A stretch of DNA of 64,000 nucleotides from Morchella semilibera (Eukaryota > Ascomycota > Pezizomycetes > Pezizales > Morchellaceae). Position 1 is the first letter of the stretch. Every line of letters starts with the position of its first letter. The DNA is taken from NCBI GenBank assembly GCA_009192285.1, contig CM018603.1, positions 5,639,613-5,703,612 on the forward strand, in the 5' to 3' direction. The position numbers and the translations under genes are program-made. The notes beneath the pieces are model-generated. The model worked only from the letters and a program-made list of their open reading frames with translations, searched no databases and was not told the DNA's origin. Shown here in pieces: positions 34,839 through 46,647 of this stretch.

Positions 34839-35216
34839 GGAGAAAGGTGAGGAGGAGGTGCGGCGGGGAATAGGACCAGAGGCTCTGTCAGTAGAAATAA
34901 CTTGATTGCGCACCCCGTAACCCCGACTCAGGTAATGGCTTCAGCCGTCCTCGTGGTTTGGGGGGGGGGATATATATATATATATCCCTTGCCCGCTCAA
35001 TAGAGATTTTAGGCCAAGAGAAATGTTGTTTGCCCACCCAGCAAAAAGATTCCCGTAACTAGTAATTTTGACCAAAAGTGATGGTTGGCCTAAGGTTTCT
35101 AATCCTAATTCCAACGCGAGCAAAGATGCCTTAGTCTGTTATCAAATCCTGTCTAACTGTGAGACAGCAGATCTTCGCTAGTTTGACTGAAATGGCGTAA
35201 GGATTTCTAACGGCTA
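34839..35216. promoter_or_regulatory. Upstream side of the minus-strand orphan gene
   Basis: Contains a G-run followed by a TATATATATATATA tract (about 34973-34985), 135-150 bp upstream of the ATG. No gene seen. Confidence 0.3.
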
Positions 35217-35654
35217 TGGTTGGGGATACCTGTAACCGGACCACTTCCGAGGGTCAACTTCAGCCGCTAATAACTTTTTTTCTCCAACCACACCCTGGAT
35301 TTCTTTTCTCTCTGTTGGGTGATAGAAATGCTTACTCTCTATAACTTAATAGAGCCTGATAACTTTTATCTTTCTTTGTGGTGGAGTTATTAAATTTCTA
35401 AAAGTTTGGTTTTTGGTGGCTAAACGAGTGTCGTATCAGGAATTACCTATTTGGGACAGGTATATTATCGATTTGGACTTATCTATCACAATCGGGTAAG
35501 CTCAATGGGTCTACATACAACTCCCAAATCGTTGTCTCGGCATATCCTGGCACATCCTGGAACATAATTATTAAATAATTACCTGATTAGGAAAGTGATC
35601 CTCGGAAATCAATGTCACAAATGCTCCCGTTTAAACAAACAGGTGTCTCAACCA
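35217..35654. mobile_element. MITE family A, copy 2 (empty-site copy)
   Basis: Reverse-complement homologue of 21766-22341. The left end TGGTTGGGGATACCTGTAAC is flanked by TA; the right end (GGTGTCTCAACCA) is degraded and flanked by CA. It lacks the 143-bp insertion found in copy 1 and has a small TTTAAAC-type insertion near its right end. It lies between the two head-to-head orphan genes. Confidence 0.75.
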
Positions 35655-36267
35655 CACACCCACTTATGAACGTTACAGTAGTACCAGTTGCCCTCATGAG
35701 TGAGTGTCTTGCAAGTTTCTCCGATCTTTCGGTACTCCTACGATCGTTCGATCCTGCCAAGTACGGAGTTGGTCAGGGACTGATTGAAAGCAAACTTGGA
35801 CTGACCAATCCTACGTCGTAATTTTGCAGCACTATCAAGTGCACGTGGAGAATGGCCCCCCCTCTTCAGGTTCTCTCTCCACGGCCGGCGGGTTTCCTTT
35901 GGCTTGGCCAGTCAGGGTAGCAGCACCCCCAGCCCGGCCCAGACCCTTTGCGCCGAAACAGCTCTATTTCCCAATAACCTGATTGGTGCCGGCCCCCCAC
36001 CACAAATCAAATGAATGCAGAGCTGGAGTCGATCTTTTGCGGTGAAACTAACGGATGCCTGGAGCCTGCTCGCACTGAAACGTGACATATCATACACGGT
36101 TCTTACCTCCGGCTATTCATCACGACTGACTTAAAAGCACGGCCTTCCGGAGTCGAAAGTTCACAACTTTCAGGCGTCACACACCTCTATCGCTTACTTA
36201 GCTCCAATCCTCCACAAGGTCTTGCATCAGACAACTACTTGACCTCTCTATATCCCCCATAAGTAGT
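35655..36267. promoter_or_regulatory. Upstream region of the orphan gene at 36268
   Basis: 613 bp without a supported gene. Frames inside are short. CTCTATATCCCC about 25 bp before the ATG is too close to be a clear TATA box. Confidence 0.3.
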
Positions 36268-37059
36268 ATGACGCAACAACTAGGGCCTTTGTGCACCCCC
36301 GTCAACGAGACATGGAAAGCCATCAACGCAGTCCACTACGTCAATATCAGCCCCACCGTAGAAGAAGAACTTCGCCCTAGGCTCAAGGAGATTAAAACGA
36401 GCATTGAACGCTTCACCATGTGGGCTAGCGGCGAGGCTGAACAAACTATCAAGGCCAAGATCAAAGAAGGGGACTTCAAAGGGGAGATTGGGAGCCTAGA
36501 ACGCAACGCCGCCATACAGCGCTGCCGCGCCAGTGCTCACGAAGAAGTCCTACGCACTCGTACAGTGTGCCTTACCCACACTATCAACTTCTCACATAGC
36601 AAGAAGTTCAACTCTAAAACTCCGAACGCCCCCGAGGACATCCTAAGCTCAGCACTCCAGGGATTTCCGATGCCGCAGGGGTATACGGGGACACTGGAGG
36701 GGGAGCTCCGAAAGTCCATAGTGGAAATTATTGGAATGGCGGGCGGCGGGCGCGTCAGACATTCAGTACTTGCCGCTGTGCTTGTATATGACCGCGTAGC
36801 TAATACGATAGATCCGAAGCTTCGCCTTATCACTTTCGATATGGACCCAGTTGTGATAAATCCTGAACCGCTGGGCTGGTTTTGGAGTTTGTTCTCTAAG
36901 CCCGAGCAGAGCATACAGATGAATATGAAGTTCGAAGGTTCAGAATGGGACTTTTCGACTGCCATTTGGGATGAGGTGTATGAAAGTATTCACCCCACCC
37001 TCATCGAGAAGGGGAAGGAGCTTGCAAAGATGGCCGCCGTTGTGTCGGCCAGCAATTAG
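36268..37059 (+). CDS. Unrecognised protein, paralogue of the gene at 34011
   Basis: Single exon of 263 residues from ATG 36268. There is no domain I can name. Helical N-terminal half (VEEELRPRLKEIKTSIERF, AEQTIKAKIKEGDF), a cluster of basic and polar residues in the middle, then probable strands: VRHSVLAAVLVYDRV, LRLITFDMDPVVI, SIQMNMKFEGSEWDFSTAI. No signal peptide or membrane span. Similar in length, domain order and spaced motifs to the minus-strand protein at 34011-34838; the pair lies head to head across 1.4 kb that also holds a MITE. The similarity was seen by eye and is modest, so an old duplication is likely if real. Function unknown. Confidence 0.7.
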   Translation: MTQQLGPLCTPVNETWKAINAVHYVNISPTVEEELRPRLKEIKTSIERFTMWASGEAEQTIKAKIKEGDFKGEIGSLERNAAIQRCRASAHEEVLRTRTVCLTHTINFSHSKKFNSKTPNAPEDILSSALQGFPMPQGYTGTLEGELRKSIVEIIGMAGGGRVRHSVLAAVLVYDRVANTIDPKLRLITFDMDPVVINPEPLGWFWSLFSKPEQSIQMNMKFEGSEWDFSTAIWDEVYESIHPTLIEKGKELAKMAAVVSASN

Positions 37060-38062
37060 AGCCGGCGGGGTTCCCTATGTTCGCGGTCTGGTGGGTCGGG
37101 TGTGTGTATGGTATATATTCTCAGATTTGTCCTCTTCTTGTTCTCTGCTTGATCTATTTCAGACCAGTTCTCTTGCATTCGGATGATAGTATTGTGTGGG
37201 CGCTGTTTTTAGTAATCTAAAACAATCGGTGAAGTTTAGGTACACCGGAATCTGAATATGTTCAAACCATCGTGGTGAATTGATTAAGTAGACCTTCCAG
37301 GCAATATGGTGAAATTGGCTCCGCGGCAATATCCCGCCATTGGGAGCGACGGAGAACAAAATGTAAATCATGGACGACAGAAACCCTCCCTCGCCGGCTA
37401 CCCTTCGCCCGGGCGAGAAGACTGACTAGTGCTATCTTCAACAGATCGTTATAGATTGTTTGTGTGGGTAGCTATTCAATTATGAATGTCACATTAAATG
37501 AACCATAGTCGGCAGGCAGGCAGTAACTCTGCGTAAGAAAATGAGAGACCTTTTCCTCACACCCCGCCTAATCACACTATATCGTTACCTCTCGTCTTCG
37601 GCAGTTACGAATTCTTACCGACTGGACAGATGGCTACAGCGCCCAACCCAGTGAGCAGGCAGTCATGAAGTACGCTCCCCCGTCTCTCCATCACATAATT
37701 TACCTCTGCAACAGGCCATTATCCATTATCAACATGTTACGCAGTATTGTGACGACTAGTCTAGCTCCCTACTCGGTGGGGAGAATACCTCAGACCGTCA
37801 AATTCGTCCCGTTACTCGATCCCCCCCCCCCCCCCCCCCAACTGATCCCAAGCTCACTTGATTAGCCTAGTGGGACAGCACAAACCGACAAAGTCACCAA
37901 AGCGCCACCACCTTGTTACTCCAATGTGCCGGCGGGGATCGGGACTGCCCTTCGGGGGGACATGCTGACTGATTAAGAGGAAACAGGGTGAGATAGGACA
38001 CTACTGGTACTTCATAGATGTCTCGAGACTCTTTTTCCATGCAATTTGATGTTACTGGTACA
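37060..38062. other. Intergenic, no gene seen
   Basis: About 1 kb. An 18-nt C-run lies near 37821-37838. No convincing frame or repeat pair was found. Confidence 0.4.
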
Positions 38063-38098
38063 ATGTATGAAGTATAAATAAATAAATAAATAAATTTA
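38063..38098 (+). mobile_element. 36-bp LINE-tail insertion with 9-bp target duplication
   Basis: The core ATGTATGAAGTATAAAT is followed by AAAT repeats and flanked by the direct repeat ACTGGTACA (38054-38062 and 38099-38107). Same core as at 951-983 and, reversed, 10861-10883. Confidence 0.6.
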
Positions 38099-38114
38099 AC
38101 TGGTACAGTTGTTA

Positions 38115-39866
38115 CTAGCCCAACGCCAAATTGCGGAAGCCCATAGTGTTAATATCCATCGGGTCGTACACCCCATCCGGCACCCCACCGATCTGTTTCT
38201 GCGCGTCCTTCAGCTCTTGCCTCAGTTTTTTTTCGCTTTCCCGCATCTCCGCTAACCTTTCCTTCAGTTTACTCTCAATCTTCTTCGTCTCCTTTAGCTC
38301 GACCTCCATACCCCATAGCTTGGCGTCCTTCTCCTGTACCTTACGGTTTGCTGTTTCTAACTTATCCCTCAGCCCACTCTCATGTTTCCTCACCCCATCT
38401 AGCTTGCCCTTAATATCCCGAAGCTTTCCATTCTTCTCTTCTACCTCGCCCTTTGCTGCTCGTAACTCTTCCCCCAGTTTATTCTCATGTTGCCTCACCC
38501 CATCTAGCTTGCCCTTAATATCCCGAAGCTTTCCATTCTTCTCTTCTACCTCGCCCTTTGCTACTCGTAACTCTTCCCCTAGTTTATTCTCACGTTTCCT
38601 CGCCCGGTCTAGCTCGTTCTTTATATGCTGGTTCTCGCACTGGGCCTTACTAATACCCGCCTGTTTCTCTCTAACCAGTGCCGCTTCACCTTCCTCCTTC
38701 TCTCGTACCTGCTCCTTTGCTGCTGCTAAATCTTTTACCAATTTCTTCGTAGTTTCCCTCCTCTCTTCTAGCCTAGCTTCCGCCCCCCATAGCTTTTGCT
38801 CCATACCCCGTAGCTTGTTGTCCTTCTCTTGTACCTCGCCGTTTGCTCTTTGTAACTCATCCCTCAGTTTACTCTCGTTTCCCTTCATCCGATCTAGCTC
38901 GCCCTCCATACCCCGTAGCTTGTCGTCCTTCTCTTGTACCTCGCCGTTTGCTCTTTGTAGCTCATCCCTCAGTTTACTCTCGTTTCCCTTCATCCGATCC
39001 AGCTCGCCCTCCATACCCCGTAGCTTGTCGTTCTTCTCTTGTAACTCGCCGTTTGCTGTTTGTAACTCATCCCTCAGTTTACTCTCGTTTTCTTTCATCC
39101 GATCTAGCTTGTCCTTAACATCCTGGCTCTCGCGCTGGGCGTTACTAATACCCGCTTGTCTTTCTCTAATCAATGCCCTTTCACCTTCCTCCTTCTCTCG
39201 TACCTGCTCCTTTGCTGCTGCTAAACCCGCTTCCAGTTTCCTCACAGTTTCCCCGCTCTTCCGTAAGTCGTCCTCCAACTTCCGGTTCTCGCCGCTCATC
39301 TCACACATTTTCGTATTTGCTTCATCTCTCTCCCCGCGCAGCTTTTCATTATCCTCCAAAAGCTTCTTTGCCTTCGGTGAGAACAATCCCGGATCCTCTG
39401 GGGGGCCCATCGCCACATTCACTGTGAGCTGCTCGGCTAGGCCTCTCATAACATCTCTGTCCCGGCCGCGGCGACCGCCGTTGCTCGTCTCCACCGTTGG
39501 TGTTCCTCCTAGATCGTTCGCCGCCGACCGGCGCCTCTCCGTGGCTCCAGTGTCATCTTGCTCGTTGTGCGCGTTTGGCAGCTCCCCGTTGGTGCCGGGA
39601 GCGGGTCCCCTTACCCCGGCGACTGGTGCTTGGTTCACCCCGCCTTTGGCCCTGCTCGATCGCCTCCGGGGGCCCTGCTCTCCTCCGATATAGGTTGGCT
39701 TTTGTTGGGAGCTCCCAGCTCCCTGTGCAGCCCCGGGTCTACTTGCTCGCGCCGGACCCCCGCGGGCCCGCTTTTTTCGGGAGTTTCCTTCTTCTTCCGG
39801 GCTAGCCGATCTTTTTCGGGATGAGCGGTCGCTCATATAGACCTCTATGGGCTGTGGGTGCTCCAT
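38115..39866 (-). CDS. Coiled-coil protein built of 35-residue repeats, basic N-terminus
   Basis: Single exon of 583 residues from ATG 39866. Residues 1-70 are basic and disordered, with a bipartite nuclear-signal-like cluster (RKRSASPEEEGNSRKKRARG). Residues about 165-560 are a continuous coiled coil rich in K/E/R/L. The basic unit is 35 residues (five heptads), e.g. LDRMKGNESKLRDELQRANG then EVQEKDDKLRGMEGE, present about seven times. A larger duplication is visible: AAKEQVREKEEGE...QAGIS occurs before both the first and the second run of units. At DNA level this is a 105-bp minisatellite. No motor, kinase or known scaffold domain is seen, and the C-terminus is short (PMDINTMGFRNLALG). A structural or scaffold role, perhaps nuclear, is inference. 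Long frames on the opposite strand are shadows of the repeat. Confidence 0.75.
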   Translation of the reverse strand: MEHPQPIEVYMSDRSSRKRSASPEEEGNSRKKRARGGPARASRPGAAQGAGSSQQKPTYIGGEQGPRRRSSRAKGGVNQAPVAGVRGPAPGTNGELPNAHNEQDDTGATERRRSAANDLGGTPTVETSNGGRRGRDRDVMRGLAEQLTVNVAMGPPEDPGLFSPKAKKLLEDNEKLRGERDEANTKMCEMSGENRKLEDDLRKSGETVRKLEAGLAAAKEQVREKEEGERALIRERQAGISNAQRESQDVKDKLDRMKENESKLRDELQTANGELQEKNDKLRGMEGELDRMKGNESKLRDELQRANGEVQEKDDKLRGMEGELDRMKGNESKLRDELQRANGEVQEKDNKLRGMEQKLWGAEARLEERRETTKKLVKDLAAAKEQVREKEEGEAALVREKQAGISKAQCENQHIKNELDRARKRENKLGEELRVAKGEVEEKNGKLRDIKGKLDGVRQHENKLGEELRAAKGEVEEKNGKLRDIKGKLDGVRKHESGLRDKLETANRKVQEKDAKLWGMEVELKETKKIESKLKERLAEMRESEKKLRQELKDAQKQIGGVPDGVYDPMDINTMGFRNLALG

Positions 39867-41728
39867 GGTTTATACTGATGACGGGAATGAATAATAGTGA
39901 CGAACGCGGTCATAAAAATATGGGTGATCGTGATATTGCGCCGGAGACGAATGAATATGTTACTTAGCTGTCAAAGTTAGGCACCCCACTTTATGCGACA
40001 CGATGCAGGCTGATGCAGGCTGACAAAGCGTGTATATATATAGTACTAATGAGGAGCGACCTCGAAATATAATGATCAGTTGGAGGAATCGCTCATAACT
40101 AAAGGAATGTGTGATGTAATGGGTGTTGCTTTGGGCATAAACAACCATTGTGCCTAAGACTATATGTCTGGTACACATATAAGTAAGTATGTGAGACTGT
40201 GTTATATGGGGACCAAGCATATAAGACACCTCGATCTGTTGCATCTAAGGCTGGTTGAGCAACGAGGTCTGCTACACATTTTTTATCATAAACTATTCAA
40301 ATGAGGCAAGCGTGTATAGAGGTTGGGTCGTGTTCAATGGCTCAGGTTGGTGTAGAGTTCGGTGTAATGGTAGAAATAAACATTATATAATTCAGTCAGG
40401 GTCACCTACAGGTTAGGCCCCTCTTGTAAGGCTGTGACCTTGGAAGAATAGAGGCTTTGCCTCTGTCACGTCTTTTTGCTGTTGCCGTGTCACCTATCCT
40501 CTTTGCAACCAGTTTAGTTTTGTCGATTTTGATCCTAGGAGTCCTAACTGGTCCCTCGCAAACATGATATTTGACATGAATAGCAATGTCAAGCTTGACA
40601 TTTTTAATAGGCCAGGGGCAACAACATGGGAGGACTTTATCCCCAGTTCTGACATGTTATCAATTATATTTACGTTTTTCTCCTCAGCTTCCCTCCTCCA
40701 ACCACTACCTCGATCCCCCGACATGTCCACCAACATGGTCTACCGTTCTACGGCATGGAGAAGCCCAATTCCATTCTCCCCTCCCCCCCTGTAGTGGAGG
40801 TGTATAGTTAATTTTCCTGGCACTAGAAGACCTTTTTGTCCGCTATTGCCCTGGTCTCCATTTTCAGGCAACGCAATAAAGACCAAATTCTGTCTGTACT
40901 ATAGATCCCTAGTGTAACTCCTAGCGGCCACAAAAATGGTAAGTATGTCATGGACCTAGCCGGCTGAGACAAAGTACAAACTTTTTTTTAATAGTCTTGA
41001 CAGTTAAAACAGCTGGCACCATCCGACCCAAACAATATTTCGCCCATGCAAGTATATCCGGGGTATAGAATCGGGGGTGAGTGTTATCCGTGGTGGCGCT
41101 GGAACGTAAGTAAAGCTTGTCTTCAATCTCTGCTCTTCATTCTTTTATATATCATTGGGGTCAAACAAGAGGGAAGCATCCATAGTGACACGTTAACCCT
41201 TGAACGATCTTCATATATTTAGAGACATTTTTCTTCCACTTATGCGCAATATATATACATACCCATCTGCTATCTCTTCCAATGTTTTCTGTCCGTGCTT
41301 GTTGCCCACAACCACTATAATCCCCATCGCCAAGCCATGCCCCCTCCCACCACTAAACTATCATAGTCAATATGCCTTGACACCCCGATCTCTGCCACAT
41401 CTTGCTCCAGCTCTTATCCTCACTACCCTTCTTTCTCAAGACTCCCACTATCTATCTACCTCCCCCCCCCCCACCCTGTGCAGCCTGTACTCGGGGTCAC
41501 ATCACACACCACCATCAGGAGGACTCGCCGACAAAGACGACGGAGCTCTCCACCTTCTCGCATCCATCACAGCCTTCCTGGAGGGTACCTATCTCGACGG
41601 AAAGACCCTCGCGCTCGCCTAGGTGCCCCCTGGCCTGCCCATCTTGAAAGGTTCTCGCGCTTGGTGCTGAATCGCAGAACCCCGCGCCCGCCCGAAGCCC
41701 TCCTCTACGTTAGAGCCAGGGAAACTCA
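39867..41728. other. Intergenic, no supported gene
   Basis: About 1.9 kb. A plus-strand segment 41518-41610 translates to GLADKDDGALHLLASITAFL and reads like coding sequence, but I cannot join it to a start, domain or neighbouring exon. The frame near 40564-40736 (NVKLDIFNRPGATTWEDF) is similar in status. A C-run lies at 41462-41472. Confidence 0.3.
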
Positions 41729-41847
41729 GGGCCCGTTTGGCAACTAGAAGAAACGGAGTTTCCAAGGATCAAGGACTAACAAGAAGATAGTTCAAACGGA
41801 GTCCACAAGAGTGAAAACTCCGTTTGAGCCTGTTGCTAACCGGGACC
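41729..41847. mobile_element. About 119-bp MITE, GGCCCGTTTGGC-type ends
   Basis: The left arm GGCCCGTTTGGCAACTAGAA continuing to AACGGAGTTT pairs imperfectly with the right arm (AAACTCCGTTTGAGCCTGTT then GCTAACCGGGACC). The target duplication is not clear. The end motif resembles that of 46118-46322. Confidence 0.55.
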
Positions 41848-42466
41848 TGACTGTAGTGAGGCTCTGCGGAAGTGTGGTGAGGCTCTGCGGGAATGTACTG
41901 AGGCTCTGCGGGAGCGGGGCGAGGCTCGCGCTTTGAGAACCAGGTAGTGTCTCAGCACGGGTGCAAGGGCTGGTTGTAGTAGAGATAAGTTGAATGGATT
42001 GTGGTTTGAAAATTGAGACGGTGCAGAGGATGGGGAGCTGTCCCGTATCCTGTCTTTGATTTCTATTGGCTAATAAATAAATTGGACGAAGAAGCTGTAC
42101 GAACCTTGGCGCCAAGTAGTTTGGCTGGGCATAGAATATGCCAGTGTAATTACAGTACGGGTTTTTTTTGAACACGACACCAATAGTTTACTCTAATAAA
42201 ATAAGACAATTGTCGACTTTAGGAGTGCATTTACAGAATACGTATTTTGGAAAATACGTATTAAAACAAAACTGTTAGACAGTAATGTATACACTTCGCG
42301 CGCATGGTCATGTCACCTAAACACGGCTGTTCTAAAAATTCTGTAACAGTGCCGTATTCTTTAGGCTGCAGTTCGCAATAGTAGTGTTAGTACATACAGT
42401 GTTGTCCAAACCAACGCATTAATACCGCATTTCATATGCTTCGAGGTTTCTAAAATAACATATACG
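41848..42466. other. Intergenic, no gene seen
   Basis: Includes three tandem-like GTGAGGCTCTGCGG motifs (about 41858-41915) and AT-rich sequence with a short palindrome ATACGTATTTTGGAAAATAC at about 42240. Confidence 0.35.
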
Positions 42467-42838
42467 GTGCGGCGCAACTTAAAGGTGACAGCAAATTCCG
42501 TCGCTAATAACTTTTTATCAAGACATGATATTCAAAATCTGTCTGATAGGAGTGTAGGTCTAGTATTGGTGAATACTCCCATGAGATAGATTTCTGATAT
42601 TTTCCCTTGTTAAAAAGTTATTAGAGATTGAATTTGCCTGTTTTTGTATGTAAAAAGCGCCAAGACCTGGTGAAGTGGAACAGTATTATACCAATTTATA
42701 CCCCTACATCATAGACCTGCGGCCAAGATTTAGTTTTCAGCCGGAATATAAGGCTCCAATTGGATCTTGGGCCAATTGGGGTGGCCAAGATTGTTCCAGC
42801 TGAAATGCCGGCATGTCACCTTTAAGACGCCCCGCACC
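42467..42838. mobile_element. 372-bp MITE with 24-bp inverted ends
   Basis: GGTGCGGCGCAACTTAAAGG on the left pairs with CCTTTAAGACGCCCCGCACC on the right, about 20 of 24 matching. Flanks are ATAC on both sides, compatible with a TA or 4-bp duplication. An inner fold-back of about 60-nt arms (GCTAATAACTTTTTATCAAG against its complement near 42600-42640) is present. The CGCTAATAACTTTTT block also occurs in MITE family A. Confidence 0.7.
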
Positions 42839-45800
42839 ATACCGGCCGGGCAGCGGTAAAGGACTATATAAAACTGTAGTAGATAGCTGAATTCTTTTAC
42901 CCAACGTAGTTCTACGGAAACCACAAACTTAATTATCCCCCCCCAAAAACTTAAAACTAATACTATGCCCGTGATACACAATTACAATCTACCCGTCAAA
43001 TTGATATGTATGGAGATTTGATCACCTGCATGTACGCGAACCTCTAGCTCCAGGACCCCCGGGAATAATTGCTCTTGAATAGCTGGTTGCCATGGCTGGG
43101 GTATTCAATTAGTGTCTACCTTCTGGTATAGATTAGTTGATGATGTGCTTGCGTACCCTTTATACCAGCATAGGCGCTATCACGATCAGACAGGCGCGCT
43201 GAGTGGTACACTAAATCTCTAGGTAGCGAAGCAGTTTTGGGAATCAAGCCACACCGCGAACCCACCCCGGGGAATTGACTAGATGGTAGAGGTAACTACC
43301 ATCACAGTTGGTACTTGACACATGCAGCTTGCCCTGAAACCACGGACCCGAGATGAACTGGTGTCCTATGGGCGTGCTGAAACAGGATGAACCACCTCCG
43401 GTGCCATGATGTTCTAGGACACTCAATCACCCAATTAACGGTGGGGTGCTGGTTGAGAAAGGAGGAATGAAACGGTGTAACCGTACTCTAACGGAGATGG
43501 AGGGAAAAAACTGATAGGGGGGCCAAGCACCTTTCTATGTAAGCGGGTTGCTATCCAAGGGTAGGGGAATAAGTTGAAATGTGTAATGTGGCGTGTTGCA
43601 TAGAATGTCGACGGCGTTACTCTTAAGTACTTATTTACCTACTTACTTATATGGCCGGCGGTCATGCTTGTTTTGCTTGCGGGTACACACGGCCCTGGGA
43701 CAGCCGAAGTGGCAGTAATGCCATGGAGGAACACAGGAAGATTTGTCCCAGGGTACCCTGAAAACTAACCGATAGTATTTCCCAATGGTCTTCGAGGACC
43801 AAACTATGGGTCCTGCTATTAGCGGTAGACCATTTATACCTCTTCGAGATGACCTGGTGCTGTAACGGAGTTCGACCAACCCGCTGTTGGCACCGATAAA
43901 ACCGGCCCCGAGGCGTGATGCGGTAGGGGTAAAGCAGTCAGTAAAAGCCGGGATGGTCGTGACCCCGAGTCGTAGTGACTGGGATACTTGAGGTCACCTG
44001 TGGGGGTTCTTCTTCGGTTTAAACTAGGTTAAACCTTTGGTTAGTCAGAGTAACCACGGGAACGTGCTCATGAGAGGGCGCCTGTGGGCCCGGCGAGACA
44101 CCGACGGGGCGATGGTGACCGGTTCTGGTAACGGTTGCCCGCCAAAACGGGAAGGCTGGGAGTTAACAAACCCGGCTGAGCCGTAGCATTGCATGTGGAA
44201 TACCAGCCGAGCAGAACACATGCAGTGGCCCGAGAGGACGGATGCGGGTGTCGGTACCGTTGCGGGCTTTGGCCACGCGTTAAGGCCTGCTCGGCTGAGG
44301 TGCTTAAGGTGCAAACATGATGAGGGAATAGCTTGTAGGCGCAGTGGGCCCGAATTGTCTTTGGTAAGTACCTCTGCGAAGAAGTCCCGGCGGGCGTGCG
44401 GGGCATGGCATTCTGCTGTTCTTGCTTCATAGTGAAGGCTTGGTACACCCCTATAGAGTCTGTTCCCCTAGTGGGGGAGTTCTTCGGAACTCGTTTTACC
44501 ACTGGAGAGGGGTAGAAATACCCTTGAGTTGCCGGCACTCTTGTCCCGAAGTCCGGTTCATTCTTTGGAATGAGAACACCAACGTTTCATTTTCTAGGGA
44601 ACGCTGGAAGACCTCTCCATCATGTATGTACGTTTGAGTTTTGCGTTTGTGTTTCCTTCTTTCTTTGGGGCGGAAGAGGATAAGGGGAGGAAGAATGTCA
44701 ACCCCGGTCCCGCTGACCAATACAGCCAGACACACAGCATCACTCGCGCCAAGACACCCGCGCCGAGTAAGATACAATAAGAGCGGTGCTTGGTCTAGAC
44801 GCCTCTGATCTCTTGCTTTAAATATATATATGATAGTCTCAAGGCTGTCCTCCTGGCAAACGTCCGGATTGGCTGGCCAGCACGTGTATAAACCCCCGAG
44901 TGCCACATCTACGGCCGTCGGCCATCAAGAGCTCGGCGGTGATTGACGGCGCTTCCCACCGAAAGAGAAGGCATACAACCATTACGGAACCCTACGGCAT
45001 CACCAACCACCACGCCGGCACAAACGTTCATGCCCACAGCCGGTGAATTGCCAACCATGTCGTCGACCTCCCAGTTTCTTACGGCTAGTCACAAGGTATT
45101 ACTCGTACAACACTCGCCTGTCTTTTATCTTTTGCGGAAATCACGCTCATCATACTCGCTAAGCTGGGCAAACTACAACAAAGACTCAAAAAAAGAAACA
45201 GTAGTCTTCAATAGTCCTAACTGTTGAACAAGCATGTCCCTACTTGTCGGCGTTACCTGTATCAACATAGCCGCATCCCCACTATAAACGTCTCCCAGCC
45301 CCTTAGCTCCGTAAAGTGCCGCTTCTGCCTGGCACCCCCGTAGTCTCCCCACCGGTGCACCAAGCACAAAAGGAAGGCCACGCGACAGGTCAGAACGACA
45401 AAGTGGGATAAGAAGCCCACCGCCCCTAGCACAGCAAAAACGCACCCCCCCACCCTCTTCCACCGGTCAGGCACGCAGCGACCAACGACGCACACCGTTC
45501 CCGCTCACCGTAAAGCCAACATGCCCGCTGTATTGGCGGTTGTGTCTCGCCACACCAGATCACCGTTGTGGAGGGGGTGAGCGAACGTTGCTAGATAAGT
45601 AGGGTGGTAGGTCCACAGAGGGGAGTGAAGGGGAACGACAGGGATACCCACCAACGCATCATGACAGCTCTACAGCCTTCGCTCTCTCCCCCGTAGGTGC
45701 GCCTTTGTGGGCGCGGTAAGAGTGGATGGGCTGGCGAAAGGGTCCGCGCGGAGGCAGTCGAGGGGTTGCATGGCGTGGGGGAGAGGTAGGTGTCGGCCCA

Positions 45801-46117
45801 GGAGTACTGTGCGGAGGGGGGGGGTTTTACGGGTGGTGGGTAGAAGGGGTAGAAGGGGGGCATCGGTGAACGGCGGGGCAGGGTCAAGATCTAGGGTAGA
45901 GATGACAGGGTCGACATGGTGGGGAGATGGAGGGGTAACGCTTGGCGGGCGCTTATCAATTGAATCTGATAAGATCCTCGCGATATGAACAACTTGACGG
46001 CAGAGTGGGTACGAGGTCTGGCATTCTTATGGTTATAAATGGGGCGTGTTGCGTTTGGGAGCCACAAAAAGGTGGTTAGAAGGCAAAAGCCCGTTAAAAT
46101 TGAACAGAATTAGCGTT
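42839..46117. other. Large gap, no supported gene
   Basis: 3.3 kb. Bases about 43,900-44,650 are G/C-rich, without frames that look coding, and have the look of a repeat 5' region (possibly non-LTR), but I have no firm marker. Bases about 45,290-45,440 encode in one frame a cysteine/histidine cluster (CRFCLAPP then HRCTKHKRK) broken by a stop; too short to assign. The remaining frames are proline- or glycine-biased shadows. Confidence 0.3.
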
Positions 46118-46322
46118 GGCCTGTTTGGCATGCCACTCTCTGTTTACTTTCATCATTGCAACACACATCCTCCCAGAAACCCTCAAAGCTAAACAACCAA
46201 ACACAGGCTATATTTGAACTGTAGTAAAGCTAGTTTCAACCTTCCACGTTTGAACATGTCCAATAGTTGTGGTTGCTTTGTTGCTCATCGGAGGTTTCTA
46301 AACGCCACTTCTCCAAACGGCC
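46118..46322. mobile_element. 205-bp MITE-like element, GGCCTGTTTGG ends
   Basis: GGCCTGTTTGGC at the left and CCAAACGGCC at the right are inverted. The interior is AT-rich and non-coding. No clear target duplication is seen, so the class is uncertain. Confidence 0.4.
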
Positions 46323-46647
46323 AATTAGTATAATCCCGGAATTCATTGAGGATTGCCGGCTTGTAAAAATTATCCCCAACATCCTTTAACAATATGGTGC
46401 CAATTCCCTGGAATTCTTGCACACCGGATTGAGGGTTTACGGCTGTTTAAAGTACTCATAATCTCTATGGTATCATGTACTGTGGGTTCACTCATTGTGG
46501 ACAGGGGAGTCCGTGCTTGGACCTTGTTTTCCATTTTGGGCACGTTGGATCGATTATTCTCTTCCTGGTTCGACTGCTATGGGCTAGCTGACTGATCTGC
46601 TCCACTATACCAATTTATAACTCCGAGCCACTTTATTAAAGAAACAT

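Noticed and set aside
38131-39693. 520-codon open frame on the plus strand
   Set aside because: Serine/phenylalanine/leucine-biased antisense shadow of the repeated coiled-coil gene.
43900-44650. Possible non-LTR element 5' region
   Set aside because: Suggestive composition only; no reverse transcriptase or endonuclease motif nearby, so not listed as an element.
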